From CBDHEY01 sp965262305 (lineage in GTDB: Bacteria; Pseudomonadota; Gammaproteobacteria; Pseudomonadales; Cellvibrionaceae), in the NCBI GenBank assembly GCA_965262305.1, contig CBDHEY010000004.1, forward strand, positions 558,001-622,000: a stretch of DNA of 64,000 nt, given 5' to 3'. Shown here piece by piece: positions 8,310 to 17,334 of the stretch. The number at the start of each line of letters is the position of its first letter. Position 1 is the stretch's first letter. The position numbers and the translations under genes are program-made. The notes below the pieces were generated by a model that did no database searches, had not been told where the DNA came from, and saw only the letters and a program-made list of their open reading frames with translations.

Positions 8310-9644
8310 ATGGAGCAAAACATTTTCACAATTGTTCTTCCTGTTACACCAGGTAAACAGGGCGCTCTGCGATCACTCTTGGAAGAATTTGGTTATTTGG
8401 GTGAAGCACCAGTAAATGATCCTTTGAAGCTCAAATCTTTATCTTGCCTCCACTACGCCAGTTTGTTTCTATACGATGATGACATTGACGGCTGGCAACT
8501 TGTTTTTGAAAATAACATTGACGGTTCAATCTCCGATTTTATAAAAGCATTGGCTAGGGTTTCGGATAGTAAATCGGCTTTGCATCGTGTTTTCGCGCAC
8601 TGCCAAGGTTTTTCTTCAGATAATGTTGTTCAATATTTAGAGGATCGCGTTAATCACCCCAATGCACAGTTTTCAGGCAGTGTTGGTCGATCACGTGAGC
8701 AGATTGAATTTGAGTCGCAGTTACATGATTTTGTGAGTAATATTTTATCGGAGTTACCAACTGGGACTGACACTAGTTCGGCAGCGAAGTCTATACGTGA
8801 CGCGTTAGAAAAACATGACAAGTTAAAGGAATTTAAAAATATCCCAAAGGATATGCCAGATAAAGAAGCTTTGACGGATGCACAATCGCTTGCGGAAGTT
8901 CCAGAAAAAACACCTAATAAGCTTGTTGATGCGCTTAGTTTTATCGGCTTGTTATCTTCTGCAATTTTTACATCCTTTCGTTGTGGGGAATTAAAAGAAG
9001 GTTTTCAAGGAGTTTTTGCTCTAATTCTTTTTCTTTTACTTGGAATTTGGAACCTACTCCGCAAGGAGCCCTCAGCTAAACAAGATCAATACCGCCCTGA
9101 TCTAGATCACGTAAAATCTCAAAAAGCGAAAGAAGACTTCATTGGTACTAATCATATGGTTAGTATCGTGCATCTACATCAAGATTTTTCTCGCCAGTAT
9201 GCAAAATGGTCTGCGTTTACACTTCTAAATTTAATCGCCAAATACAAATATGTTAATGGAAAATTAGGCTCAATTCCTACCATTCACTTTGCGCATTGGG
9301 TTATGTTAAATCGTGGTCGCAGGTTGCTTTTTGTCAGTAACTTCGATGGCAGTTGGGATAGCTATTTAGATGATTTTACCCTTAAGGCTGCATCGGGCTT
9401 GACGCTTGCTTGGGCCCATGGTGTTGGATTTCCAAAATCCATTTTCATGCTATTGGGTGGCGCTGCACGCGGGCCAGAATTTATTGATTGGGCGAGGCGT
9501 TCTATGGTGCCAAATTTAGTTTGGTATAAAGCTTATCCCAAATTGAGTATTCGGAATATCAATCGTAATAGCGCTTTGCGACAAGCTATTGCAGAGGATC
9601 AAGGTGGCACCAATAAGGGTAATTGGCTGGGGTTAGTTCAATGA
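8310..9644 (+). CDS. Unknown membrane-associated protein with internal repeat
   Basis: A 444-aa protein starting at ATG 8310; AGGAGG six bases upstream decides this start over the TTG at 8304. Not assigned to a named family. Two halves carry the same pattern: residues about 47-73 (CLHYASLFLY...VFENNIDGS) and about 325-351 (IHFAHWVML...FVSNFDGSW). This points to an ancient duplication of an alpha+beta, possibly ferredoxin-like, domain. Between them lies a variable charged stretch and one or two hydrophobic segments (about residues 208-250) followed by LLRKE, so it is probably inner-membrane anchored. Its stop overlaps the DyP start (ATGA), giving strong coupling. The DyP fold is itself two ferredoxin-like domains, so a DyP-related or accessory role is possible. 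Confidence 0.7.
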   Translation: MEQNIFTIVLPVTPGKQGALRSLLEEFGYLGEAPVNDPLKLKSLSCLHYASLFLYDDDIDGWQLVFENNIDGSISDFIKALARVSDSKSALHRVFAHCQGFSSDNVVQYLEDRVNHPNAQFSGSVGRSREQIEFESQLHDFVSNILSELPTGTDTSSAAKSIRDALEKHDKLKEFKNIPKDMPDKEALTDAQSLAEVPEKTPNKLVDALSFIGLLSSAIFTSFRCGELKEGFQGVFALILFLLLGIWNLLRKEPSAKQDQYRPDLDHVKSQKAKEDFIGTNHMVSIVHLHQDFSRQYAKWSAFTLLNLIAKYKYVNGKLGSIPTIHFAHWVMLNRGRRLLFVSNFDGSWDSYLDDFTLKAASGLTLAWAHGVGFPKSIFMLLGGAARGPEFIDWARRSMVPNLVWYKAYPKLSIRNINRNSALRQAIAEDQGGTNKGNWLGLVQ

Positions 9645-11002
9645 ATAAAAAGCATCCTTCACTTGAATTCGACGATATACAAGGTTTTATTTTAAGGGGA
9701 TTTGGTCAACTCAAGCACGCTGCTTATGTTTTCGTTTCTTTTAGCGATGTGAATGGCGTTTGTGCGTGGTTAAAAGATTCGTTAGCCAAAAATGAAATCA
9801 CACCTGCAAGTCATCGCACGGCGTCGGGTGGCACTCGACAATGTATTGCATTGACGATATCTGGTTTGGAAAAAACGCTTAAGACGGGTTTGGTTCGCGA
9901 AACATTCCCGAGTGAACTTATCGAGGGGATGGCTCAAGAACATCGTCAACGGCTTCTAGGTGATACGGGTGTGAATGGCCCAGAAAATTGGCGTTGGAAT
10001 GGAAGTAATATTGATGCGCTGATTATTATTGTAGGAGAGACGGTTGATGAGATTCAGCAAGTAATTTCTGATCGTATCAAAGCTGAAAACGGCATGGTCG
10101 AAATATATCGTCAATTTGCACATGTACCGGAAGACGGAAAAGAGCCTTTTGGATTTGCAGATGGAGTTTCTCAGCCAGTAATTTCAAAGACTGACAGAGC
10201 GAAAAAAATTAAAAAAGAAAATCCTCGAGAACATACTCTTCATAGTGTGAATGCTGGTGAATTTATTCTTGGTTATCCAGATGGAACTGATAATGTTCCG
10301 CGTTCTCCCGCGATTAGCCCAGCGATTGATCCATCAGGCTTCCTTAAGCCTCACAATGAAAGACCGGAGCTAAGGGATTTTGGTCGAAACGGGTCCTTTT
10401 TAGTTGTTCGCCAGCTTGCGCAAGATGTTGCAGCGTTTAATGCTTTCGTTGAAAAAAATAAGGATTGTGGCTTCGATATTGGTGCAAAAATGGTTGGGCG
10501 TACTCGTGAAGGAAAAATGATGACAACCGACCCGCTGTCAAAGACAGACAATGATTTTGATTATGTTAAGGATTTGCAAGGAAAAGGCTGTCCTTTGGGT
10601 TCACATGTTCGTCGATCCAACCCTAGATCAACGGTGCATTCTTCTTCATTACAAGGGGCCCTCTCAGTGACCAATCGCCACCGTATTTTGCGTCGTGGGC
10701 GTGTATATAAAAATGACGATGGTGAAACTGGTTTGATGTTTCTCTGCTTAAATGCATCGATAAACCGGCAGTTTGAGTTTGTTCAATCCACTTGGTGCAA
10801 TAACCGGTTTTTCCAAGGTTTATCAGGCGAAGTGGATCCAATTATTGGCACGCAGCTCGATAATGCTAAGTACACAATTCCGCAAGTCCCTTTTCGATAT
10901 ATGACAGATCAGTTACAGCAATGGGTGACATTAAAAGGTGGTGCTTATTTCTTTATGCCAAGTCTAAGTGCATTGAATGTTATTGCGGATATCGCCGAAT
11001 AG
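9641..11002 (+). CDS. DyP-type heme peroxidase
   Basis: A 453-aa protein. Start ATG 9641 overlaps the preceding stop by 4 nt and is preferred to the GTG/ATG-like positions upstream. It has the DyP signature FGFADGVSQP with the catalytic distal Asp at about residue 174, and the C-terminal heme-ligand region CPLGSHVRRSNPR with His322 as likely proximal ligand and the conserved Arg. It starts with FDDIQGFILRGFG, the usual DyP opening that leads into the first ferredoxin-like half. DyP enzymes use H2O2 to oxidise dyes, aromatics or lignin-like compounds; some are encapsulin cargo. No encapsulin gene or Tat signal is seen here, so the protein is probably cytoplasmic. A hairpin overlaps its stop codon. 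Confidence 0.93.
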   Translation: MNKKHPSLEFDDIQGFILRGFGQLKHAAYVFVSFSDVNGVCAWLKDSLAKNEITPASHRTASGGTRQCIALTISGLEKTLKTGLVRETFPSELIEGMAQEHRQRLLGDTGVNGPENWRWNGSNIDALIIIVGETVDEIQQVISDRIKAENGMVEIYRQFAHVPEDGKEPFGFADGVSQPVISKTDRAKKIKKENPREHTLHSVNAGEFILGYPDGTDNVPRSPAISPAIDPSGFLKPHNERPELRDFGRNGSFLVVRQLAQDVAAFNAFVEKNKDCGFDIGAKMVGRTREGKMMTTDPLSKTDNDFDYVKDLQGKGCPLGSHVRRSNPRSTVHSSSLQGALSVTNRHRILRRGRVYKNDDGETGLMFLCLNASINRQFEFVQSTWCNNRFFQGLSGEVDPIIGTQLDNAKYTIPQVPFRYMTDQLQQWVTLKGGAYFFMPSLSALNVIADIAE

Positions 11003-11024
11003 GATCGATTTAAAACCGATCCTA
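11000..11024. terminator. Bidirectional hairpin between convergent DyP and GST genes
   Basis: An inverted repeat TAGGATCG / CGATCCTA (8 bp, 9-nt loop) starts on the DyP stop codon and sits between two convergent genes. Only a loose T-rich run follows, so it may serve as a weak terminator for both directions. Confidence 0.55.
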
Positions 11025-11060
11025 TCGACTGATTTCATTTCCTTTTGATTCTATAGAAGT

Positions 11061-12008
11061 TTAAATTAAAGAACTGATGCCTTTAGGGACAATACCCTTT
11101 GGGTTGAGCGCTCTTATTGAATAATATCCATTTTTTATATGGTCGATATTGACTGTTTTTTCTATTCCTGGAATGGCATAAATTCTTTGCATGTAAGAAT
11201 ATAGATTTGGATAACCCGACATCGACCGTTTATTGGTTTTAAATAAACCAAAATAAGCAGCATCAAACCTGACCAGCGTCACAAATAACCGCACATCTGT
11301 TTCGGTTAGCGAATCACCGAAAATAAATTTTGAATTTTCCATTCGTTCTTCCATTTTATCTAACGCGTTAAATAATTTTTCATAGGCCTCTTCGTAAGCT
11401 TCTTGAGTTTGAGCAAAACCACAACGATACACGCCGTTGTTTATATTTTCGTAAATAAATTGATTTAACTCTTTTATTTGATGTAAGTGTTTTTCGGGTC
11501 TTAGGTCAATTTTATTTGTGGCCCAGGGTTCAAATGCCGAGTTGAGCATTTCTATAATATCGGCGGATTCGTTATTCACTGCTGTGTCAGTTTCCTTATC
11601 CCACAAAAGTGGCACAGTTGCCTTACCTGTGTATTTTGGATCAGCCAAGGAGTAAAGCTGGTGAAGAGCTTGTGTGTTGTGAAGGCGATCTGGTTTCGAG
11701 CCTGGGAAGTTAGAAAATTCCCACCCCTGATCGCCAAGCCTTGGATCAACAATATCGACCGAAATGACATCTTCTAAGCCTTTTATTGCAAGGGTTGCCA
11801 GAACACGGCTGGCCCATGGGCAGATTAATGCGACATAGATGTGATAGCGATTTGGTTCAGCTCGATACCCTCCTGTTCCTGTGGGTCCTTCGCTACCATC
11901 CGCTGTTATCCAGTTTCTAAAACTTGAAGTTTGGCGAATGAATTCGCCCTTACTATTTGTACCTTGATATGGAGTCCAGGAGTCTGTCCATTTGCCGTTA
12001 ACTAACAT
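11061..12008 (-). CDS. Glutathionyl-hydroquinone reductase-like GST (Xi class)
   Basis: A 315-aa protein of the length usual for YqjG/PcpF-like S-glutathionyl-(hydro)quinone reductases. The thioredoxin-like domain contains the catalytic ICPWASR motif with Cys63, and the typical N-terminal W-x-Y-rich extension. The C-terminal helical domain carries RFDAAYFGLFKTNKRS and a conserved YPNLYSYMQRIY, as in the family. These enzymes use glutathione to reduce glutathionyl-hydroquinones in the cytoplasm. The usual CPWAHR is CPWASR here. The gene lies 138 bp downstream of the LysR gene on the same strand, so they may be co-regulated. Confidence 0.9.
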   Translation of the reverse strand: MLVNGKWTDSWTPYQGTNSKGEFIRQTSSFRNWITADGSEGPTGTGGYRAEPNRYHIYVALICPWASRVLATLAIKGLEDVISVDIVDPRLGDQGWEFSNFPGSKPDRLHNTQALHQLYSLADPKYTGKATVPLLWDKETDTAVNNESADIIEMLNSAFEPWATNKIDLRPEKHLHQIKELNQFIYENINNGVYRCGFAQTQEAYEEAYEKLFNALDKMEERMENSKFIFGDSLTETDVRLFVTLVRFDAAYFGLFKTNKRSMSGYPNLYSYMQRIYAIPGIEKTVNIDHIKNGYYSIRALNPKGIVPKGISSLI

Positions 12009-12146
12009 GATTCGATACCTTTGTTTGTTTTAATCGTGGGCTTAGGCCCGTTTAATCGTTCAGGTAAAATGATCGCCGAATGCTTTATCGTTAACAATTA
12101 GGGATATTATTTATAAAATGTTTCAAAAAAAGAAACAATTAGATGT

Positions 12147-13037
12147 CTAAAGATCTTTGAAATGTTCTACAAGTGCCTGTACAAGCACATTGATTTTTGA
12201 GGATAGATGGCGACGATGGCTGTAAACCGCGTAGATCCCGCCGGCAGAGAGAGACCATTCAGGCATCACATTCACTAGGCTGCCCTCTTTTAATTCTTCG
12301 ATTATCATGAAGGATGGACAAATTCCTATGCCAATATGATTCTTCAAAAAACCGGTTGCAGCGGCAGCGCTGTTGATTCTTATCGGACCTTCTACTTTTA
12401 TCGTTGTTGACGCACTCTGTTTCGTAAAGGTCCAGCTTTGTCCCCCTCGGAAATTAGAATCGATTATGAGTTTATGCTGTTTAAGATCGCTAGGGTGAGA
12501 AAGGCTAGCCGATTGTGTGAGGTATTCGGGGCTAGCGCACAATATCATTTTCATATTAGCGAGTTTACGTGCAATAAGACTAGAATCGTCGAGGCGACCA
12601 ATACGTATTGCCAAGTCAAAACCCTCTTCTACAATATCGATGTAGCGATCTGCAAGCTGAATATCCAATTCAATATTTGGATAGGCTTGAGCGAATTTTG
12701 TGAAAAACGGAACCAGATGTTTATTTGTAAATGCTTCGGATGGCACTGAAAGTTTGAGTTTCCCTGCAACCTGTTTGTGCTGAGCTTTTATCGCATCATC
12801 AAGATCTTGAAAATCATCCAATAATGTCAAACAGCGAATATAGTAGGACTCTCCGACCTCCGTTGTGCTCATCTTTCTTGTGGTACGCTGCAGTAGTCTT
12901 ACACCTAAGTCATTTTCAAGAGCAGACACATAACGACTAACAAGTACTTTTGATAGCCCTAATTTTCGTGCTGCAGCCGAAAAACCACCTTCTTTTACAA
13001 CTTCGCAAAACGCACGCATACAGCTGATTTTGTCCAC
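12147..13037 (-). CDS. LysR-family transcriptional regulator
   Basis: A 296-aa regulator with an N-terminal winged HTH (MDKISCMRAFCEVVKEGGFS followed by ARKLGLSKVLVSRYVSALE) and a C-terminal periplasmic-binding-like effector domain. It belongs to the large AaeR/DsdC-like group in which the first helix begins MDxxxxMRxFxxVVExGSFS. Divergently placed from yceI with a shared 200-bp intergenic region that holds a TCACTC-N11-GAGTGA palindrome, the typical shape of a LysR box. The GST gene downstream is a plausible second target. The effector is unknown. Confidence 0.93.
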   Translation of the reverse strand: MDKISCMRAFCEVVKEGGFSAAARKLGLSKVLVSRYVSALENDLGVRLLQRTTRKMSTTEVGESYYIRCLTLLDDFQDLDDAIKAQHKQVAGKLKLSVPSEAFTNKHLVPFFTKFAQAYPNIELDIQLADRYIDIVEEGFDLAIRIGRLDDSSLIARKLANMKMILCASPEYLTQSASLSHPSDLKQHKLIIDSNFRGGQSWTFTKQSASTTIKVEGPIRINSAAAATGFLKNHIGIGICPSFMIIEELKEGSLVNVMPEWSLSAGGIYAVYSHRRHLSSKINVLVQALVEHFKDL

Positions 13038-13104
13038 GATATGCCTTTTGTAATATTGGGGTCTATGGTGAGAGTTTTAGTAAATGGGTCTTGACACTAT
13101 TGTA

Positions 13105-13127
13105 TCACTCATTGAAACAGTGAGTGA
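13105..13127. promoter_or_regulatory. Candidate LysR operator (TCACTC-N11-GAGTGA)
   Basis: A perfect 6-bp dyad separated by exactly 11 bases lies in the divergent lysR/yceI intergenic region, 68 bp upstream of the LysR start codon and 113 bp upstream of yceI. LysR-type regulators bind T-N11-A dyads of this kind. A TTGACA hexamer lies at 13091-13096 just beside it, but no good -10 was found at standard spacing. Confidence 0.4.
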
Positions 13128-13239
13128 ACAGATAGATATATTGTTTATGTTAATCGAATAAAACACACTTTATCCCGCCTGTTGGGGCTCTGTATGTTCG
13201 AATATTTAACTTAAATTTACTTTAAAGGGTTATCAAATT

Positions 13240-13812
13240 ATGAATACTATTTTTAATGTTAAGTCACTTATTGTTGGTTTTTTTGCATTGACAGCTTTGA
13301 ACGCTTTCTCTGTTCCAAAAACTGGAATCTACGAAATCGATAAAGTACATTCAAATGTTATATTCAGTGTAGATCATTTGGGATATACCAAAGTTCTTGG
13401 ACGTTTCAATGAATTTGAAGGAGAAGTAAGTATAGGACAAAAAAAATCTACGCTTAAAGTGGAAATTAAGGCCGCGAGCCTTGATACAAATCACGTTAAA
13501 CGCGATGATCATTTGCGTAGTCCTGACTTTTTCAATGTAAAGCAGTTTCCTAAAATTTTATTTAAAAGCGAAAGCAACTCATTTTCAGATGGAGAGAAGC
13601 TGACGGGTACGCTAGAGCTTTTAGGCGTTAAAAAAGATGTTACGTTTATATTAGAAAAAGGTAACGAAGGCAAAGATCCTTGGGGACTTTATCGTGTTGG
13701 GTATATTGCAACCGGCACGGTTAAGCGCAGCGACTTTGGTATGAATTTCATGCAGGGTGGATTGGGTGATGAGATTAAAGTCAGTGTATTTATTGAAGCT
13801 GTTAAACAATAA
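13240..13812 (+). CDS. YceI-family periplasmic lipid-binding protein
   Basis: A 190-aa protein with a signal peptide (hydrophobic about 8-22). The mature start YEIDKVHSNVIFSVDHLGYT and FNEFEGEVSI are classic YceI motifs. The C-terminal GTVKRSDFGMNF is also conserved. YceI proteins form a lipocalin-like beta barrel that binds isoprenoid or polyprenyl lipids in the periplasm. Ten bases later an integral membrane protein begins, so the two form an operon. In many bacteria YceI is paired with cytochrome b561; that partner is not the one seen here. LysR control is suggested by the divergent arrangement. Confidence 0.93.
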   Translation: MNTIFNVKSLIVGFFALTALNAFSVPKTGIYEIDKVHSNVIFSVDHLGYTKVLGRFNEFEGEVSIGQKKSTLKVEIKAASLDTNHVKRDDHLRSPDFFNVKQFPKILFKSESNSFSDGEKLTGTLELLGVKKDVTFILEKGNEGKDPWGLYRVGYIATGTVKRSDFGMNFMQGGLGDEIKVSVFIEAVKQ

Positions 13813-13827
13813 TAAAAGGAGTTGGAA

Positions 13828-14637
13828 ATGGTACTGAATATATTATTGCAATCGGTTCTATTACCCCTCTTGGTTTCTTTATTAAGTGTTTACTTGATAA
13901 GAAAAAAAATAGAGTTGTGGCCGTATTTAATTGTTTTATGGTTGCCATTTCCTATTTGGATAGGCGGTCTACCTAATTTTCCGCCTAAGCTCTTTATCGA
14001 CTGGGTCTATGTTTTTATTTTAGTTGGTTTAATTGGTGGTGGATTACCATGGCTTATCTCGGTTCAAAAAGCCTTATCGGCACTTGTTTTCATATTTTTT
14101 GTTACGATCATTAATTGGAACCCAATCACTTATGATGCAAGCTTTAACTCTCACTGGCTTGTTTGGTTGGAACTGCTTGTTATTTCGAGCGTTGGTATTT
14201 TTGCTATTTTTAACCGTTTTTCCTGGTCAGAAAGAGGTATTAGTTTTTATCTGATTCTATCTTTCGTAAATGGTTTTGCGGGAGTAGCAACAGTGATAAG
14301 TGGAAGCCTACTGATTGGTTTCATGATGATGTCATTCGGCAGTTTTCTCTTCTGTATAGGAGTTTATGAGCAGCTAAAAAACACTGACCAGATTTATCGG
14401 CGAGAGCAATTTGCGACCAGCTTGGTAGTTACGCTATTGTTACTGGTATCCGCGCGCGTTTATGCCGAGGTTGCTTTGACAAGTGTAGCGGCTTTTTTGA
14501 TTCCCTTAGTATTGCTCAGATGGAACCTAAACTACATATTACGTTGGGGAATGATTGCTTCGATTATTGGAATTGGTCTTGGTTATACAATCGTATTTGA
14601 TGTGTTTTTAGTTGAAGGTTCGAACCAATACTATTGA
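13828..14637 (+). CDS. Multi-pass membrane protein of unknown function
   Basis: A 269-aa, highly hydrophobic protein with eight to nine predicted transmembrane helices, poor in charged residues outside short loops. ATG 13828 is preferred over TTG 13822 because AAAGGAG sits at the right distance. No family is recognised. It lies 15 bp after yceI and likely shares its transcript, so it may act with the YceI lipocalin in the cell envelope (inference). Confidence 0.7.
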   Translation: MVLNILLQSVLLPLLVSLLSVYLIRKKIELWPYLIVLWLPFPIWIGGLPNFPPKLFIDWVYVFILVGLIGGGLPWLISVQKALSALVFIFFVTIINWNPITYDASFNSHWLVWLELLVISSVGIFAIFNRFSWSERGISFYLILSFVNGFAGVATVISGSLLIGFMMMSFGSFLFCIGVYEQLKNTDQIYRREQFATSLVVTLLLLVSARVYAEVALTSVAAFLIPLVLLRWNLNYILRWGMIASIIGIGLGYTIVFDVFLVEGSNQYY

Positions 14638-14656
14638 TAAGCTTGCTAGAACGTCA

Positions 14657-16108
14657 CTAGTTTGTTACCCGGCTAAGTTCTACATAAAACGTAGAATGGG
14701 TCTCGTCATCATGCACATAATAGATTTTACCTTTATGTGCTTCCACGATATTCTTTGTTATCGCGAGGCCTAAGCCGGTTTTCTTTTCTCCACCTGTTGC
14801 TTTCGAGCTTAACACTTTATAAGCTTCAAAAAGATGTTGCTGTTCTTCTTCAGGTATTCCTGGGCCTTGATCTTGAACTGATATGGCAACTGTTTCACCT
14901 TTGTCGACTAAGCTGACTTTTACCTTACCACTCAATTCAGAATATTTAATTGCATTTGTTAATAAGTTATCGATTACTTGCTTTATCTTAATTTCATCAG
15001 CATGGATTATCACCTCCTCTTCGATACAAAATTGAATATAAATATCCTTTTTGATCGCCTCTTGTTGATATAGCTCGATTCGCTCATTTATAACTTTGCT
15101 TAGCTCTATATCCTTCGCTGCGAGTTTCACAACGCCATTTTCAATCACGGATACATCTAAAAGAGATTCGAGTAATGCTAGTAAATCGACGCTACCAGCG
15201 TTAATCATATTTGCGAGCTTTTTACTTTGCTCCGGACTCGGGTCTCGTTGAATTAAAAAATCAGATGCCGTTTTTATTGCACCAAGTGGACCGCGTATAT
15301 CGTGCGCAGCGGTACCGATAAATTGATTTTTTAAACGATTAAGATCGTGTAAATCTCGGTAATTATCAATTCTTTCCACAGCGTGATTAACGCGACAGAT
15401 AAACTCTTCTGGTAAAAAGGGTTTATGAATAAAGTCATCTGCGCCCGATTTGATAAACTGCGCAGACAGGGTTTTACCGCCTTGTGCAGAAATCCCTATG
15501 ATTTCTAACGAGTCAGAAGGGTAGATCTCCTTAAGTTTTGCGGTAAGTTCAAAACCATCCATCTCATCCATGTAACAATCTATAATCATTAAACATATCT
15601 GCGGATTTTTCTCAATGATACTCAAGGCGTTGGCACCAGAATTCGCAAGATGTACCTTAAACGATTGTGTTTTTAATATGCTTTGCATATGTTTACGTGC
15701 GACTAACGAGTCGTCAACGACCATGACTTCCATGCGTTGATTTAAAAAAATACGCTTTATCATCCAGCTAAGATAATCCAGGACATATCTACCGGATTTA
15801 TTGGCATAATCCGCTATTCCTTTGTTCCAAAGATCTTCTTGTAGTGATTGATCCGTGGAAGAAGTCACCACAATTGTTGGAATATTTTTCTCAATAGGAG
15901 GATAAATGGCCTCGCCATCGGGGGCATCTGGTAGGTTTAAGTCCACCGTGGCAGCGAAGTAATCATCACCATTTTTTTCGAGCAGTTGAAGCGTTTCCTC
16001 AAGTGAAGCAGCAATATCCACCTCAAAATTGTGTTTTGTAACGATTATTTCCCTTAAAGTAGCGGAAAAAGAGGCTGAGTCTTCAACAATTAAGACTTTA
16101 TTTCGCAT
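14657..16108 (-). CDS. Double-receiver hybrid histidine kinase (cytoplasmic)
   Basis: A 483-aa protein with no transmembrane segment. Order: receiver 1 (about 1-120, acceptor Asp56 in TVDLNLPD), receiver 2 (about 128-245, acceptor Asp177 in MIIDCYMDEMDG, Lys in IHKPFLP), HisKA H-box GTAAHDIRGPLG with His269, and HATPase with QVIDNLLTNAIKYS, DQGPGIPEE and GLGLAI. Such REC-REC-kinase proteins are usually inputs of phosphorelays and can be controlled by partner kinases. No partner gene is adjacent. It is divergent from the AlkC gene and converges on the membrane-protein gene, 20 bp apart. Confidence 0.9.
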   Translation of the reverse strand: MRNKVLIVEDSASFSATLREIIVTKHNFEVDIAASLEETLQLLEKNGDDYFAATVDLNLPDAPDGEAIYPPIEKNIPTIVVTSSTDQSLQEDLWNKGIADYANKSGRYVLDYLSWMIKRIFLNQRMEVMVVDDSLVARKHMQSILKTQSFKVHLANSGANALSIIEKNPQICLMIIDCYMDEMDGFELTAKLKEIYPSDSLEIIGISAQGGKTLSAQFIKSGADDFIHKPFLPEEFICRVNHAVERIDNYRDLHDLNRLKNQFIGTAAHDIRGPLGAIKTASDFLIQRDPSPEQSKKLANMINAGSVDLLALLESLLDVSVIENGVVKLAAKDIELSKVINERIELYQQEAIKKDIYIQFCIEEEVIIHADEIKIKQVIDNLLTNAIKYSELSGKVKVSLVDKGETVAISVQDQGPGIPEEEQQHLFEAYKVLSSKATGGEKKTGLGLAITKNIVEAHKGKIYYVHDDETHSTFYVELSRVTN

Positions 16109-16209
16109 GTATTAAGCAGTCGTATTTGATAATTCCTTGAATAAGGATAGAACAGAATAGTGCCGCGCACCGGAAATAAAACGGGTAAATCTTGGTTGAA
16201 AAAGAATTT

Positions 16210-17334
16210 ATGAATAACAACGTAAAAGAAAACAAACTAATGAAAGATGGGTTGAATGAGGCGGCAATATGTCGAATTTCAAATGGCTTATCTGCCGTAT
16301 TACCAAATTTTGAAGCTTCAGAGTTTGAGCGCCTTGCTTTGTCTGGGTTAGATCGATTGGAGCTAAAAGAGAGAGTAGAACATATCATCAAGGCATTAGA
16401 CGTAACTATTGACGATCCATTCAAAAGGCTCGTCAAACCATTGTGTTCACTACCCGATCGTTGGGATTATGGTAATCCAAACGACAGTACCAGGAGTTTC
16501 GCGGCCTGGCCCATTATTGATTTTGTCGCAGTAAAAGGTGCCAACGAGCCGAAATTGGCAATGCGCGTATTTGAGGCCATAACACATTTAAATTCTGCCG
16601 AATTTGCTATCCGCTATTTTATTGTTCACCACTATGATGTGACTTTTAAAACACTTTTAAAGTGGTGTGATCATAAAAAAGAACATGTGAGGCGACTTGC
16701 TTCAGAAGGTTGCCGGCCAAGGCTACCTTGGGGGATTCAGCTTAAACAATTTATTGAGGATCCACTTCCATTATTTCATATTCTTGAAAAGCTCAGACTC
16801 GACGAATCGCAATATGTAAAGCGTTCTGTGGCTAATAACTTAAATGACATAAGTAAGGATCACCCAGAATTGGTTTTAGAGCGATTAAAACAGTGGCGAA
16901 GTACTGACGAGGGTGAGTCTGATTGGGTTATCCGTCACGCATGCCGGAGTTTAATTAAACAGGGACATCCGAAAAGCTTCGTTTTGTTAGGTTATACAGA
17001 AAAACCAAAAGTGTCATGTGGAAACCTAGTGTGCGATAAAAAAGTTAAGATCGGACAAATACTAAATTTCTCGTTTTTGCTTAATTCTGAAAAGAACAAA
17101 CAAAAAGTGGTTGTGGATTACGCCATTGATTTTATGAAAGCAAATGGCAAAACGTCTAGGAAAGTGTTTAAACTCAAAAACCTAGAGATTAATAAAGGTG
17201 AGGAAATTGATATTGCGAAAAGCCACTCTTTTAAATTGATTTCAACTCGAAAGTATTATGCGGGGAAACATCATCTAGCAATCTTAGTTAATGGTGAGGA
17301 AGTTGCTGAATTTGCTTTTGAGTTATTAAAGTGA
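16210..17334 (+). CDS. alkC: AlkC-type DNA alkylation repair protein with Ig-like tail
   Basis: About 374 aa. HEAT-like helical repeats carry the AlkC/AlkD-superfamily signature: AAWPIIDFVA, a conserved RYFIVHHYD, HVRRLASEGCRPRLPWG, and YVKRSVANNLNDISKDHP. This matches AlkC-type glycosylases that excise cationic methylated bases such as 3-methyladenine or 3-methylcytosine. The C-terminal about 95 residues are beta-rich (VSCGNLVCDKKVKIGQ onward) and fit the Ig-like domain described for one AlkC subgroup, which helps encircle DNA. The start is uncertain: ATG 16210 or ATG 16240; an earlier TTG at 16192 is less likely. It acts in the cytoplasm. No ada/alkA gene is near. Confidence 0.85.
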   Translation: MNNNVKENKLMKDGLNEAAICRISNGLSAVLPNFEASEFERLALSGLDRLELKERVEHIIKALDVTIDDPFKRLVKPLCSLPDRWDYGNPNDSTRSFAAWPIIDFVAVKGANEPKLAMRVFEAITHLNSAEFAIRYFIVHHYDVTFKTLLKWCDHKKEHVRRLASEGCRPRLPWGIQLKQFIEDPLPLFHILEKLRLDESQYVKRSVANNLNDISKDHPELVLERLKQWRSTDEGESDWVIRHACRSLIKQGHPKSFVLLGYTEKPKVSCGNLVCDKKVKIGQILNFSFLLNSEKNKQKVVVDYAIDFMKANGKTSRKVFKLKNLEINKGEEIDIAKSHSFKLISTRKYYAGKHHLAILVNGEEVAEFAFELLK

